The notes beneath the pieces are model-generated. The model worked only from the letters and a program-made list of their open reading frames with translations, searched no databases and had not been told where the DNA came from. From NCBI RefSeq assembly GCF_003202205.1, contig NZ_PDOG01000006.1, forward strand, positions 1 to 64,000: 64,000 nucleotides of DNA. Direction: 5' to 3'. The stretch comes from Halomonas sp. LBP4 (GTDB lineage: Bacteria; Pseudomonadota; Gammaproteobacteria; Pseudomonadales; Halomonadaceae). This document shows positions 1 through 7,673 of this stretch, in pieces. Each line of letters opens with the position of its first letter. The stretch's first letter is position 1. The translations under genes were made by a program, and so were the position numbers.

Positions 1-813
1 CAATCCGGAGCGGGAACCCGCAGTCACGCTGGTCGAACCAGAAAAACAGTCGGCGTGACAATGATCAGACACGACAACTTTCTTGACATCTACCGTAATC
101 AGCGCAGGAATCCTTTCCTTTTTGCAAGCAGTCATGTGCATGCTAGGCCAGTTTCTAAAACTGCAATCAGTACTAATCTACAAAACTTTATTTCGTATCA
201 CAACATAAGATTCAATGGTAAATTGTGGCCTATAGCTACTCACCAATTTAGGAAGAAGTTTGCTCGGCTAGCGGTTCGCAGTGGCATGGGGTATGTTGAG
301 TTAAAAGACCAGTTTAAGCACTACGATATAGAGATGACTAAAGTTTACGGGGATATAAATATTTATTCTGAACTGCAGGCCGAAAAGTTTAAGTTATCTC
401 AAGAGAAGTATAATGAGCTATTTGGATCACAAATCCCAATAATAGGCGGAGGTGCTAAGGAGGTTCTCTCGATCCGAAAGAAATTTATTGGTATGACAAA
501 AAAAGAAAAAGCATCGTTTCTATCCACTTTACCGATTAAGGCATTAATAGAGCAAACGGATGATGGACTTTGTATGTACCGTCCAAAAAAGGCTTTATGC
601 GGAGGCGATCTTTCCAATTGCCGGCCTGCTGATTGTAATAATGCTATTCTGCCAGCCATTTCTTTATACAAAACGTTAGAGTGGAGAAAATCTGAAAACG
701 CTAGGATGCTTAGCTTTTTTAAAAATAATGAACAGAAAACAGAGTACTTGAGAAGAAGGAATGAAGAAATTAACAAGCTTTTGGCTCAACTTGATGAAAT
801 AAACCAAGATTAA
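1..813 (+). CDS. Tyrosine recombinase/integrase, 3' part (GmtZ-like candidate)
   Basis: The frame is open from base 1, so the 5' end probably lies outside the window; a GTG at 55 is the first possible internal start. Numbered from that GTG, the catalytic box of tyrosine recombinases is visible: His63-Gln-Phe-Arg66, then His89 and the nucleophile candidate Tyr98. After the catalytic core comes a tail of about 150 residues with a cysteine cluster (three Cys around residues 183-200) and a Lys/Glu-rich helical end. Such cysteine-bearing tails are typical of large integrases in multi-recombinase mobile elements. The next gene follows after 10 bp, so the two are likely co-transcribed. Assignment to GmtZ of gamma-mobile-trio islands is a guess from gene order and size; the recombinase call is firmer. 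GC content is low, unlike the chromosome to the right. Confidence 0.75.
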   Translation, partial: QSGAGTRSHAGRTRKTVGVTMIRHDNFLDIYRNQRRNPFLFASSHVHARPVSKTAISTNLQNFISYHNIRFNGKLWPIATHQFRKKFARLAVRSGMGYVELKDQFKHYDIEMTKVYGDINIYSELQAEKFKLSQEKYNELFGSQIPIIGGGAKEVLSIRKKFIGMTKKEKASFLSTLPIKALIEQTDDGLCMYRPKKALCGGDLSNCRPADCNNAILPAISLYKTLEWRKSENARMLSFFKNNEQKTEYLRRRNEEINKLLAQLDEINQD

Positions 814-823
814 GGAGAGTTTA

Positions 824-1264
824 ATGAAGCCCAGGGGTAGCGTCAAAGGTATAGTAAAGCATAAGAAAGAGTTGAAGAATCGCAATAGAGAGAATCTTAT
901 AAATGCTATCAAGTTTCTTGAGTCAGCAAAACCTTATGCAAAATGGAAGTATAAAGAAGTGTGGATAAAAGCTGGGCTGAAGAGCGCAATGGCTCTAAAC
1001 AGCAAATGGAATGAAGATATAAAATCATTAATTGACGCTCACAACAATAATATAGCAGACCTCAGTGAAAAGAACATGGAGTGCAACCCAAAGAAAGAGG
1101 TTGAGAAAGACAGGATGCTCATCCTTGAGGAAAAAATTGCATCGGTCACAAAAGAAAGGGATTCTGCTTTAGAAAAGATTTCTATCTATCAAGCAGACGC
1201 ATTATTTTACAAAGAAAAGTGCGAGCATCTGCAGGAAGTTATTAAAAGGCTGACGGAGCGTTGA
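824..1264 (+). CDS. Small helical/coiled-coil protein of the recombination module (GmtX/TnpC-like candidate)
   Basis: This 146-residue protein is rich in Lys and Glu. The N-terminal 75 residues look like a small helical DNA-binding region. Residues from about 90 to the C-terminus form a continuous amphipathic helix with heptad spacing, predicted here by eye as coiled coil. A GGAG ribosome site precedes the ATG. It sits 10 bp after the recombinase, and short coiled-coil proteins in this position are the third member of Tn554-type (TnpC) and gamma-mobile-trio (GmtX) modules. A role as accessory factor for excision or integration is inferred from that context only; no catalytic motif is visible. 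Confidence 0.55.
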   Translation: MKPRGSVKGIVKHKKELKNRNRENLINAIKFLESAKPYAKWKYKEVWIKAGLKSAMALNSKWNEDIKSLIDAHNNNIADLSEKNMECNPKKEVEKDRMLILEEKIASVTKERDSALEKISIYQADALFYKEKCEHLQEVIKRLTER

Positions 1265-1318
1265 GGTCCTTTATGAGATTAAGGTGCCCAGGTTATCTAT
1301 AGATCAACATATTTACAT

Positions 1319-1804
1319 TTAACAACGGTAAAGTGGTGCCGGTGATTTGGTCATACCATCGTATACATGGATGCTAAATTTTGGTGACGGCTTGGAGTGA
1401 CCAGCAACCACAATCAAGATAGGGCAAGCACAATCGATATTTGGATCGTCCAAAATTTTCCGCATTTGCAAATGATCGGTAGGGCTGGGACGCGCCCAAG
1501 TGGCCGGATGAGAATGCCATTCCCCTAGATAATACTCACGCGGTTCGGAAAGCCACTTATCCGCTAAGTATGCCTTCAACCCATTCACCCCACGCTCAAA
1601 ACGCGCGTAGCTTCGTCTGGAGTCAGAGGGAGGAGGCGTAGCTTCCGTGATCCGTGCCTGACCATCCTGATAATAGCCAATCAAGATTCCACCAGTCTCC
1701 TGCTGCCCAGCTTGGGATGCTAGTTTTTGCATAGTTTCTGCGGCAGAGCCAGAAACTAGAATTATGTATCGCTGGTTACCATATTTCTGTATGCCAGTAC
1801 TCAT
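1319..1804 (-). CDS. cap3: CBASS Cap3, JAB/JAMM-family deconjugating peptidase
   Basis: Last gene of the CBASS operon, 161 residues. The JAMM zinc-peptidase signature is complete: Glu36 in an E-T-G-G context, the His97-Ser-His99-Pro motif, and Ser107 with Asp110 ten residues further on. In type II CBASS, Cap3 cleaves the isopeptide-like bond made by Cap2 between the C-terminus of the CD-NTase and a target, and so tunes signalling. The start codon overlaps the cap2 stop by four bases (ATGA), implying translational coupling. It converges with the recombinase module, leaving only 54 bp between the stop codons. Confidence 0.9.
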   Translation of the reverse strand: MSTGIQKYGNQRYIILVSGSAAETMQKLASQAGQQETGGILIGYYQDGQARITEATPPPSDSRRSYARFERGVNGLKAYLADKWLSEPREYYLGEWHSHPATWARPSPTDHLQMRKILDDPNIDCACPILIVVAGHSKPSPKFSIHVYDGMTKSPAPLYRC

Positions 1805-3657
1805 AAAGTCGCTGCCATGAGTGTTGGAAGCCCGGTAATAGCATCATCTTGTAGCTCAAGAACATGCAGCCCAGAAGATATTTCACCAGCGTAGAAGCGC
1901 TCAATCATTCGAGTAGCTGCACCAGCCAATATCTGCAGGCTGTCATCTCGCGCAGGGAACAACGGATGCCAACAACCAGGGGCACTGGGCACCCCCATAG
2001 TGGTTCCTTCCGCTTCCCGTTCGATCATTTCTCGTTCTAACCAAGGATCTATAGCCGAGTTGAAATCGTCAAGAGGAAAGTTATTCCCTTTATATGCGTA
2101 AAAGAAAAGTCGCCGGGCATCATGCCCAGAAGAGATCGAGATAAATGTCCTAGGAGTAAAGTCAGAATAAATAGACAGCACTGAAAGCACAGAGTCCTCG
2201 GCGGTCATATCTAACACAAGATCCGTATTCCGCATTAAGCGGTCTAGCCCTTCACCTCCTGTCGGTAATGCGGCCGGAAACGCCACTGCATTCATGTATG
2301 GCGATATCTGGTTTAACCGGATGGATAAAGCACGGGCTTTATCTTGGTCAACACTCGACAAAAGTAAGGTGTGACGGCGTAAGTTTCCGGCTTCTAGTGT
2401 ATCTGGATCAGCAATCGTCATGTCTTCGCATCCACCCCGGGCCAAGGTCTCTGTAATCTTAGAGCCTACAGCCCCGCCGCCAACTGCTAGAATACATGCC
2501 TTTCGCAGAGGCTGCTTAAAAGCCCCGCGAGCATTTAGGACTTGTGTCTCCCAGTTTTCTGTTGGCTGCCAGTTGAGAAAATTGTTGCCACCCAGCATCA
2601 ACTGTACTTGCATTTGAAGTTGCCGGGGACCGATGCGAAACCCTGACGCGACCTGCATCTTCCGGGAAATAGGTCGCTCAAGGCGTATAGCTTTCCACTC
2701 TATCTGGACATCTTCACCACCAACATGGTCCGGGATGGGAAATCCAACAAGCACATAGTGTAAGGTCTCTCGCCATCCCCAACGTGACAGCTGGCTGATA
2801 AAGAGATTTAAATCGATACCCAGTTTTTGGCAAATAACAGCTAATTCACTCCATGTCTGTGGAGCTGCCCAGGGAGACATCACTGGCGGTGCCGGCAGGC
2901 GAAGCCAAGCCGCCCACTGCACGCCACTTCGCTGATCAACAGCTTCCCCCCAGGAAGCCGATATAATGGAATTTCCTTGGCCATCTTCAAAATCACCAGC
3001 TGCCTTAACATCTTGACGTCCCGCAACTGGATGTAGAGGCACCATCCCCCAGACTTCGTCCCGTGCGTTCCATTTCAAAAGCCGCCGTGAATTCTCCTGA
3101 AATGCCACGCGCACCCATTTTTTTCCCTTCTTAATGAGATCAGTGTTCGGGAATACCGGAAGTTCAAATGGATCTCCAGTTATGAGGAGCTCATCATTAG
3201 CCGCTGCTTTCACCCATTCAACAGTCCGACCTACATGCCATTCTAACCTAGTATGTACCTCGTACGGTTCTATCGGGCTCCCAAACCGCGAAAAGATTCC
3301 ATCTGGAGTGGTCAAACAGAGATTCCCGGTTCGGAACGGGGATTTTGTCTGTGGAGGCTCATTCCTTGCCATATGAGGAAAAGTAGCGGTGATACTGCCT
3401 TCTACAGCAGGGTAGATGTGAATTGCTCCGAGAGGATAGTTGTCATCAACAGTGACATACCAGGCCGACGGATTCGGCACGAATTCAGTGGCCTGGTAAC
3501 CTGTATCCACAACAAACCGCAGGACCCAACGTTTTGAACCAGACGATAAACGCCCCCAAGAGGAAATTTCTTGGATGCATGACAGTCCATCAAGGGACCG
3601 GCGTGCTGCACGCAACGCGTCTGACGGTTCAAGCAAAACGTTTACGACCTGGGTCAC
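1801..3657 (-). CDS. cap2: CBASS Cap2, E2-E1 fusion enzyme that conjugates the CD-NTase
   Basis: This 618-residue protein has two parts. The N-terminal part is E2-like (about residues 1-160), with candidate catalytic Cys114 in an N-L-C-L context. The C-terminal part is an E1/ThiF adenylation domain: nucleotide loop G-G-G-A-V-G at 393-398, the Asp-Pro-Asp and Asn-Leu-Arg-Arg-His stretch at 417-429, and candidate catalytic Cys562 in a P-G-C-W context. This is the architecture of type II CBASS Cap2, which adenylates the C-terminus of its cognate CD-NTase and attaches it to targets, priming second-messenger synthesis. The gene starts 29 bases inside the 3' end of the CD-NTase gene and overlaps cap3 by four bases, so the three are tightly coupled. 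Confidence 0.93.
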   Translation of the reverse strand: MTQVVNVLLEPSDALRAARRSLDGLSCIQEISSWGRLSSGSKRWVLRFVVDTGYQATEFVPNPSAWYVTVDDNYPLGAIHIYPAVEGSITATFPHMARNEPPQTKSPFRTGNLCLTTPDGIFSRFGSPIEPYEVHTRLEWHVGRTVEWVKAAANDELLITGDPFELPVFPNTDLIKKGKKWVRVAFQENSRRLLKWNARDEVWGMVPLHPVAGRQDVKAAGDFEDGQGNSIISASWGEAVDQRSGVQWAAWLRLPAPPVMSPWAAPQTWSELAVICQKLGIDLNLFISQLSRWGWRETLHYVLVGFPIPDHVGGEDVQIEWKAIRLERPISRKMQVASGFRIGPRQLQMQVQLMLGGNNFLNWQPTENWETQVLNARGAFKQPLRKACILAVGGGAVGSKITETLARGGCEDMTIADPDTLEAGNLRRHTLLLSSVDQDKARALSIRLNQISPYMNAVAFPAALPTGGEGLDRLMRNTDLVLDMTAEDSVLSVLSIYSDFTPRTFISISSGHDARRLFFYAYKGNNFPLDDFNSAIDPWLEREMIEREAEGTTMGVPSAPGCWHPLFPARDDSLQILAGAATRMIERFYAGEISSGLHVLELQDDAITGLPTLMAATL

Positions 3658-4738
3658 TGCTTTTCCCTGGTGCTATGAAACCTGATGTTGCTCCATTGCT
3701 CCCGTTACCTGCCTGATTGCATCCACCCGGTGGTTGCGGGAACTTGTTGCCCAAGAGCTCACGCCACATACAGGCGCTCTTGCTCATGTCTTGTTCATTG
3801 AGTGCTGCTCGAGCCTTAGGTGAAAAATCTTTAATGACATTGTACAGCTTCTCAAAATCTTTGAACTCCACACGTTTTAGAACGTCGTGCTCCGGCACTC
3901 CGTAATCGGGCATCTGAGGAACTCGCTCGAGTGCCACGTCAATAGCAAACTTTTGGACAAATGTCTCCAGCGTTTGGGTAATACCATCGGCAACCGAATT
4001 GCAGTTATCCGGGCAGCATTCGGTGATCAGTCGTTCAAACGGATAGCCTTTTGGATACTTAGGAAGTTCTCCATGAGAAACCCGCCACCACTTTAGTGCT
4101 TTGACTACGTTCACAAAATGACCGCCGCTCTCCTGATTTTTCTGTGCGGCGACGGCGATCTGAGCAAGTGGATCAGTTCGTTGCCATTCTTTTGTTTCGC
4201 GGTCAGGAATCTGTAGCGGACTAGACTTCCACTCCCTTGCATCTCCAGCAGCAGTTTCAAAGATTGCGACCAGATTGTTCCAATCCGTTTGTTCGTCAAG
4301 AAACAGACTATTGGTCACCACTGCAGATTCTGTTACCTGTTTAGCAGCTTCCGACGGGGCACTGGTGACCACCACATCTAAATCAACAGAAGACAATTCG
4401 ATTCCGATCGATCGTCCCTGCATTTCACATTTCCCTGGATAGTACTTCTCGAGAGCCTTTTTAAAGCGTTTCAGCACCTGATCTGGCGTATGGGTTTTTG
4501 CGTCAAGATTTGTTACGACAATGACGTCAACATCAGACCGTTTTCCACCCTTGGGCCTTACTGCCGTTGCACGGCGGTAGCTACCCTGAATGAAAGTGGA
4601 GATGATGCAATCCCTTACGTCATCATCATTATTTAACCGTTTCCGTAGGGTCTCGTGACCTTTCTTAGCCTCCTGACGCTGATTGGCAGTTAGCCGAATT
4701 TCCGATAAAAAGTCACTGAAATAAGTTGGTATCTCCAT
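3629..4738 (-). CDS. cdnD: CBASS CD-NTase (cGAS/DncV-like nucleotidyltransferase)
   Basis: This 369-residue protein has the polymerase-beta-type nucleotidyltransferase signature: Gly52-Ser53 followed by Asp69-x-Asp71, with the third acidic residue at Asp119 or Asp121. On phage infection such enzymes make cyclic or linear oligonucleotides that switch on the effector. The last 35 residues are a Gly/Ser/Asn-rich tail ending in Phe-Ala; a flexible tail with a small terminal residue is what Cap2 needs to form a thioester. The pairing with a SAVED effector points to clade D, which often makes cyclic trinucleotides, but neither the clade nor the product can be proven here. It lies 15 bp downstream of the effector gene. 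GC is near 48 percent, well below the chromosome. Confidence 0.88.
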   Translation of the reverse strand: MEIPTYFSDFLSEIRLTANQRQEAKKGHETLRKRLNNDDDVRDCIISTFIQGSYRRATAVRPKGGKRSDVDVIVVTNLDAKTHTPDQVLKRFKKALEKYYPGKCEMQGRSIGIELSSVDLDVVVTSAPSEAAKQVTESAVVTNSLFLDEQTDWNNLVAIFETAAGDAREWKSSPLQIPDRETKEWQRTDPLAQIAVAAQKNQESGGHFVNVVKALKWWRVSHGELPKYPKGYPFERLITECCPDNCNSVADGITQTLETFVQKFAIDVALERVPQMPDYGVPEHDVLKRVEFKDFEKLYNVIKDFSPKARAALNEQDMSKSACMWRELLGNKFPQPPGGCNQAGNGSNGATSGFIAPGKSSDPGRKRFA

Positions 4739-4753
4739 GGCTCAAGCTCCTTT

Positions 4754-6268
4754 TCATTGTGGCGGAGGAAAACTGAGGCTTGGGGAATATGGTACCCCGT
4801 GAACACCTTGTCGGTCATGCTCATATAGTTGAATAGGATCAACTAATTCCGTCATTATCTGTCCTAAGAAAAAAGCCAAGGCGTTTGGGGCAGCCATGAA
4901 GATATGGACCCGCTCCCCGTGCTGTTTGGCTCGCCGGATAAGCTTCACACCCTCAGCGGCAAGCAGGTGCGCGTGAGATGCGTCAAGAACACTGACCGGT
5001 CCAGGCCCAGCTTCAGGCCGAAAGTGCAATATTGAACGAGGTACAAGTTCAGCCTCTTCGCAGTAATGCAATGCGTCGTTCAATATATCGTGGGTGACAG
5101 ATAACGCGACAACAACATCTCGCGACCCATCTATGCCCGTTGTCTCATCGACATTCCAACCTGGAAGCCCTTTCGGCACCGGATGGGCTGGGCGCCATGG
5201 CTCAGGGCCACCGTGGGGACGCTTTTGGACTGGGATAATCGACGTCCCTGAAATAGGGGGAAGACAGCGTCCAGCCAAATATGCAATTGTCAGATGAGAT
5301 TCCAACACGATCCGGTCCGCATTGTCAGCTTGAAGAACTTTTTCGAGGAAAGTCGTCACCTTCTTTCGCACGGCTTCCCATTGTTCTGGGCTGCGAATAT
5401 AGCGGTCACCGGTGAAATATTCAGTGACATCGACATGGGCGAGACAGTCCACTTCCATCCGCTCACTCCAACGGATAAAGCTTCTGATACCGACTTGACC
5501 TTCAATCGAAGGAGGCTCAGCATCTTCCAAAAGACCTTCTTCCCGACATATTTCCTCAAGTCGGTTACGATCCATCTCTATGGGCTCCTGAGCCTGCAAA
5601 AGATGGCGGATAATGCTGTCATAAGGGTTCGTGCGCTGACTCGGGGAAAGGGGTTTGAGTCTTGCTGCCTCCAGTCGAGCTCCTAAGTCATTCAATTGAC
5701 GATCAAGGGCTGGAAGTGACAGATCGAGACGTAGATCTCTGACAAAATCACTCAGATCGTTATCATTGATGTCCAGATGGTCCTGCCATTGCTTGCGGAT
5801 TTTAGCAAGTGGAGACGGCGGATTAACTGTCAAAAAACGATCCGGAAGCCGTCTGTTTGCACGGACTTCTTTCGCAACAGGGTCTTCGTTACTCCATCCC
5901 CAGTTAGTCTCCAGAATGGCGCGACAACGTAGCCCTTTTTTTCTAATCTCTTGGTAGCCAGAATACATCTTCTGCAAGAGCGAGCTACCGTTATCCTTTG
6001 CTTCAGTTAAAGAGGTAAGAGAATAAGCATGCTTATGGTCAACGTGGAATTTTGCTTGAATCGCATCCACTTCATAATGCTGATTTCCATCCAGGAAAGG
6101 ATCAGTGTAAAACACTACCACGTCATCCACGCCGGCAGCAGCATCATACTCATAGCAAACTTTTTGAACGGCTGGGGGGACTCTTCTAAGGTCTGCAGCG
6201 TAGTGCCAGAAGATGCGTCCCTGAAAGTCTTGCCCAGCTGCTTGTGCAGCAACAGCACCATGCGCCAT
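4754..6268 (-). CDS. cap4: CBASS SAVED-domain effector with N-terminal nuclease-like domain (Cap4-like)
   Basis: First gene of the CBASS operon, 504 residues. The N-terminal third carries a PD-(D/E)xK-like pattern: Asp48/Asp49 at the end of a strand, then Glu66-Val-Asp68 and Gln71-Ala-Lys73 on the next strand. The Q-x-K form is typical of DUF4297-type dsDNA endonucleases found in Cap4. The C-terminal part (about 330-500) fits a SAVED ligand-binding domain, ending in the strand pattern H-I-F-M-A-A-P-N and a Gly-rich turn common to that family. Cap4 proteins bind cyclic oligonucleotides and then degrade DNA indiscriminately. The ATG is the only acceptable start: the frame is closed by a TAG twelve codons upstream with no alternative initiator between. 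The exact subfamily of the nuclease domain is uncertain. Confidence 0.8.
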   Translation of the reverse strand: MAHGAVAAQAAGQDFQGRIFWHYAADLRRVPPAVQKVCYEYDAAAGVDDVVVFYTDPFLDGNQHYEVDAIQAKFHVDHKHAYSLTSLTEAKDNGSSLLQKMYSGYQEIRKKGLRCRAILETNWGWSNEDPVAKEVRANRRLPDRFLTVNPPSPLAKIRKQWQDHLDINDNDLSDFVRDLRLDLSLPALDRQLNDLGARLEAARLKPLSPSQRTNPYDSIIRHLLQAQEPIEMDRNRLEEICREEGLLEDAEPPSIEGQVGIRSFIRWSERMEVDCLAHVDVTEYFTGDRYIRSPEQWEAVRKKVTTFLEKVLQADNADRIVLESHLTIAYLAGRCLPPISGTSIIPVQKRPHGGPEPWRPAHPVPKGLPGWNVDETTGIDGSRDVVVALSVTHDILNDALHYCEEAELVPRSILHFRPEAGPGPVSVLDASHAHLLAAEGVKLIRRAKQHGERVHIFMAAPNALAFFLGQIMTELVDPIQLYEHDRQGVHGVPYSPSLSFPPPQ

Positions 6269-6280
6269 TGGGGGCCCCCA
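6269..6280. promoter_or_regulatory. Perfect 12-bp palindrome directly before the CBASS operon start codon
   Basis: TGGGGGCCCCCA abuts the ATG of the SAVED effector gene, taking the place of a normal ribosome-binding site. It could sequester initiation in a hairpin or act as an operator. This is structure read from sequence; function is unknown. Confidence 0.35.
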
Positions 6281-6614
6281 GTTGCTGGTGAGTAATTTGC
6301 TTCTCTACTTTACTGATGTGCCTATTTGATGGCAAGCCGCTGGATCCACGATGATTTCACACTCGTTATGGAATGCCACTCCTCTCCTCACAACTCAATG
6401 CGTAAGAGGCAAGGGGCTACGGTTCTCCCAAAGTCTTCATGGGAAGAATAAACTGAATATCGAACCCTAGGCCTGGGTGTCAGTTTGCAGTAGAGGCACC
6501 TTCAGCATGATATTTCATATTTCATCCGCTCTTCACTCCGAAAAACCAACAGGAAAATGGTGGTTGAAGAGAAAAGCTGGATGCTCAATCAACTCAACTC
6601 AATCTAAAAAATCT
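6281..6614. other. Intergenic region upstream of the CBASS operon
   Basis: No convincing gene is seen between the CBASS effector and the island msrA. It must hold the CBASS promoter, reading leftward. A weak sigma70-like candidate on the minus strand is TTGTGA (6388-6393), a 17-base spacer, and CATAAC (6365-6370); four of six bases match in each box. The msrA stop lies at the right end, with no strong hairpin terminator between the two. Confidence 0.4.
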
Positions 6615-7151
6615 TCAATCAGAAAGAAGCTCTTTAAACCTTTTTTTCAGCTTGGATATTTTTGGCGGAATTGAGTATCGACAAAAGGCGTTGCTAGGAT
6701 TTTTCTCAAAAAATCTATTATGATATTCTTCAGCAGGAAAATAACTTGACTGAGGCACTACCTCTGTGACAATTGGCGAGAGAAATTCTTTGTCATTTTC
6801 GAGTCTTTTGATGAAGGTGTTAGCCACTTCCTTCTGATAAGTGTTTGTGTAAAATATTGCGGATCGATACTGAGTACCAACATCGTTTCCCTGTCTATTC
6901 AAAGTGGTTGGGTCATGTATGGCAAAAAAAACACTCAGTATGTCTTCAAAGCTAATTTTTTCTTCATTGTATACGATCTTTACTACTTCCGCATGGCCAG
7001 TCCTTCCTTTGCATACATCTTCATATGTCGGATTATTAGTCCCTCCTCCAGCATAGCCGCACTCAACATGTTCTACACCTTTCACCATAGAGAAAATTGA
7101 TTCTAAACACCAAAAGCAACCTCCGCCTAAGATGCATTCTTCTTTAACCAT
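6615..7151 (-). CDS. msrA: Peptide-methionine (S)-S-oxide reductase MsrA, island copy
   Basis: This 178-residue protein is a full-length MsrA, which reduces methionine-S-sulfoxide in proteins with thioredoxin as electron donor. The active-site motif G-C-F-W-C starts at Cys16. The conserved middle motifs (G-Y-A-G-G, G-H-A-E-V, H-D-P-T, R-Q-G-N-D-V-G-T-Q-Y-R-S) are intact, and a resolving Cys lies near residue 160. Codon use is strongly AT-rich, unlike the truncated chromosomal msrA 91 bp upstream, so the two are not a recent duplication. It has the same orientation as the broken host gene and could be transcribed from the host msrA promoter. A purine-rich ribosome site (GAGGATAAGAGA) precedes the ATG. 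Confidence 0.95.
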   Translation of the reverse strand: MVKEECILGGGCFWCLESIFSMVKGVEHVECGYAGGGTNNPTYEDVCKGRTGHAEVVKIVYNEEKISFEDILSVFFAIHDPTTLNRQGNDVGTQYRSAIFYTNTYQKEVANTFIKRLENDKEFLSPIVTEVVPQSSYFPAEEYHNRFFEKNPSNAFCRYSIPPKISKLKKRFKELLSD

Positions 7152-7195
7152 TCTCTTATCCTCTTATTTACAGCTCGTAGCTTACGATGCGATCT

Positions 7196-7226
7196 ACATG
7201 AATATGGCGAAAAATGTTATTCATGT
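7196..7226. repeat. Inverted repeat near the right end of the island
   Basis: ACATGAATA and TATTCATGT form 9-bp perfect arms around a 13-base loop, between the truncated host msrA and the island msrA. It may be a recombinase-binding arm site of the island end, or a weak stem-loop in the msrA transcript. It lacks the GC-rich stem and T-run of a standard terminator on either strand. Confidence 0.45.
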
Positions 7227-7242
7227 AAACACATCAGCAAAA

Positions 7243-7638
7243 TCAGTGTATGTGACTTACATCACCTATTGACAGTCCTCCTAAGCCATGTGTCGGGTCG
7301 TGGGCCTCCCAGAACACCCGCAGCAGCCGTTCCAGGTCGATCTCGGCGGGATCGAAGATCACCCGTACCACCTCGGCATGGCCAGTCAGGCCGGTGCAGG
7401 TCTCGTCATAGGTCGGGTTCGGGGTGACGCCACCGGCATAGCCCACCGCCGTGACATGGACCCCGGGCAGCTGCCAGAAGAGGCGCTCGGCCCCCCAGAA
7501 GCAGCCCAGCCCCAGCACGATCTCGCGAAGGTTCTCCGCAAACGGCGGCACCAGGGAGCGGCCATTGACGCCATGGATGCCGCTGATCTCCATCGGCGTA
7601 TCGCGCCCCGGCAGGGCGCGGGCAGGGTCGATACTCAT
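7243..7638 (-). pseudogene. msrA: Chromosomal msrA truncated by island insertion
   Basis: The first 115 residues (from the ATG at 7638, preceded by AGGAGGAG) are a normal high-GC MsrA N-terminal half, with G-C-F-W-G at the active site, G-Y-A-G-G and G-H-A-E-V. Homology stops at His-Asp-Pro-Thr; the last 16 codons are AT-rich island sequence with no match to MsrA. The missing half includes the N-D-V-G-T-Q-Y-R-S motif and the resolving Cys region, so the product should be inactive. The lost 3' half is expected on the far side of the island, outside the window. The gene lies next to tamB; E. coli also has msrA beside tamA-tamB, which supports this being the ancestral locus. Confidence 0.9.
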
Positions 7639-7673
7639 CACGGACTCCTCCTGGACTGGATGCTCGGGTTCGA

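Larger units (their letters stand above)
1..7290. mobile_element. Genomic island carrying recombinase module, type II CBASS and msrA, inserted in host msrA
   Basis: The stretch is much poorer in G+C than the rest of the window, especially 1-1318 and 6300-7290. It holds a tyrosine recombinase fragment, a small coiled-coil partner, a four-gene CBASS operon and a full-length msrA. The right boundary is placed near 7290, where the reading frame of the chromosomal msrA (minus strand) leaves the family consensus directly after His-Asp-Pro-Thr and base composition drops sharply. The left boundary and the rest of the recombination genes lie outside the window. The island type is inferred; gamma-mobile-trio islands and Tn554-type elements have comparable modules and often carry defence cargo. 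Confidence 0.85.

Noticed and set aside
6477..6674. 65-codon plus-strand frame between CBASS and msrA
   Set aside because: It overlaps the msrA 3' end, has no ribosome site and no family resemblance; may still be a small peptide but is not supported.
7243..7638. Frame reading as a complete short MsrA
   Set aside because: Half of the fold, including conserved substrate-binding motifs, is missing, and the last 16 codons are island DNA.
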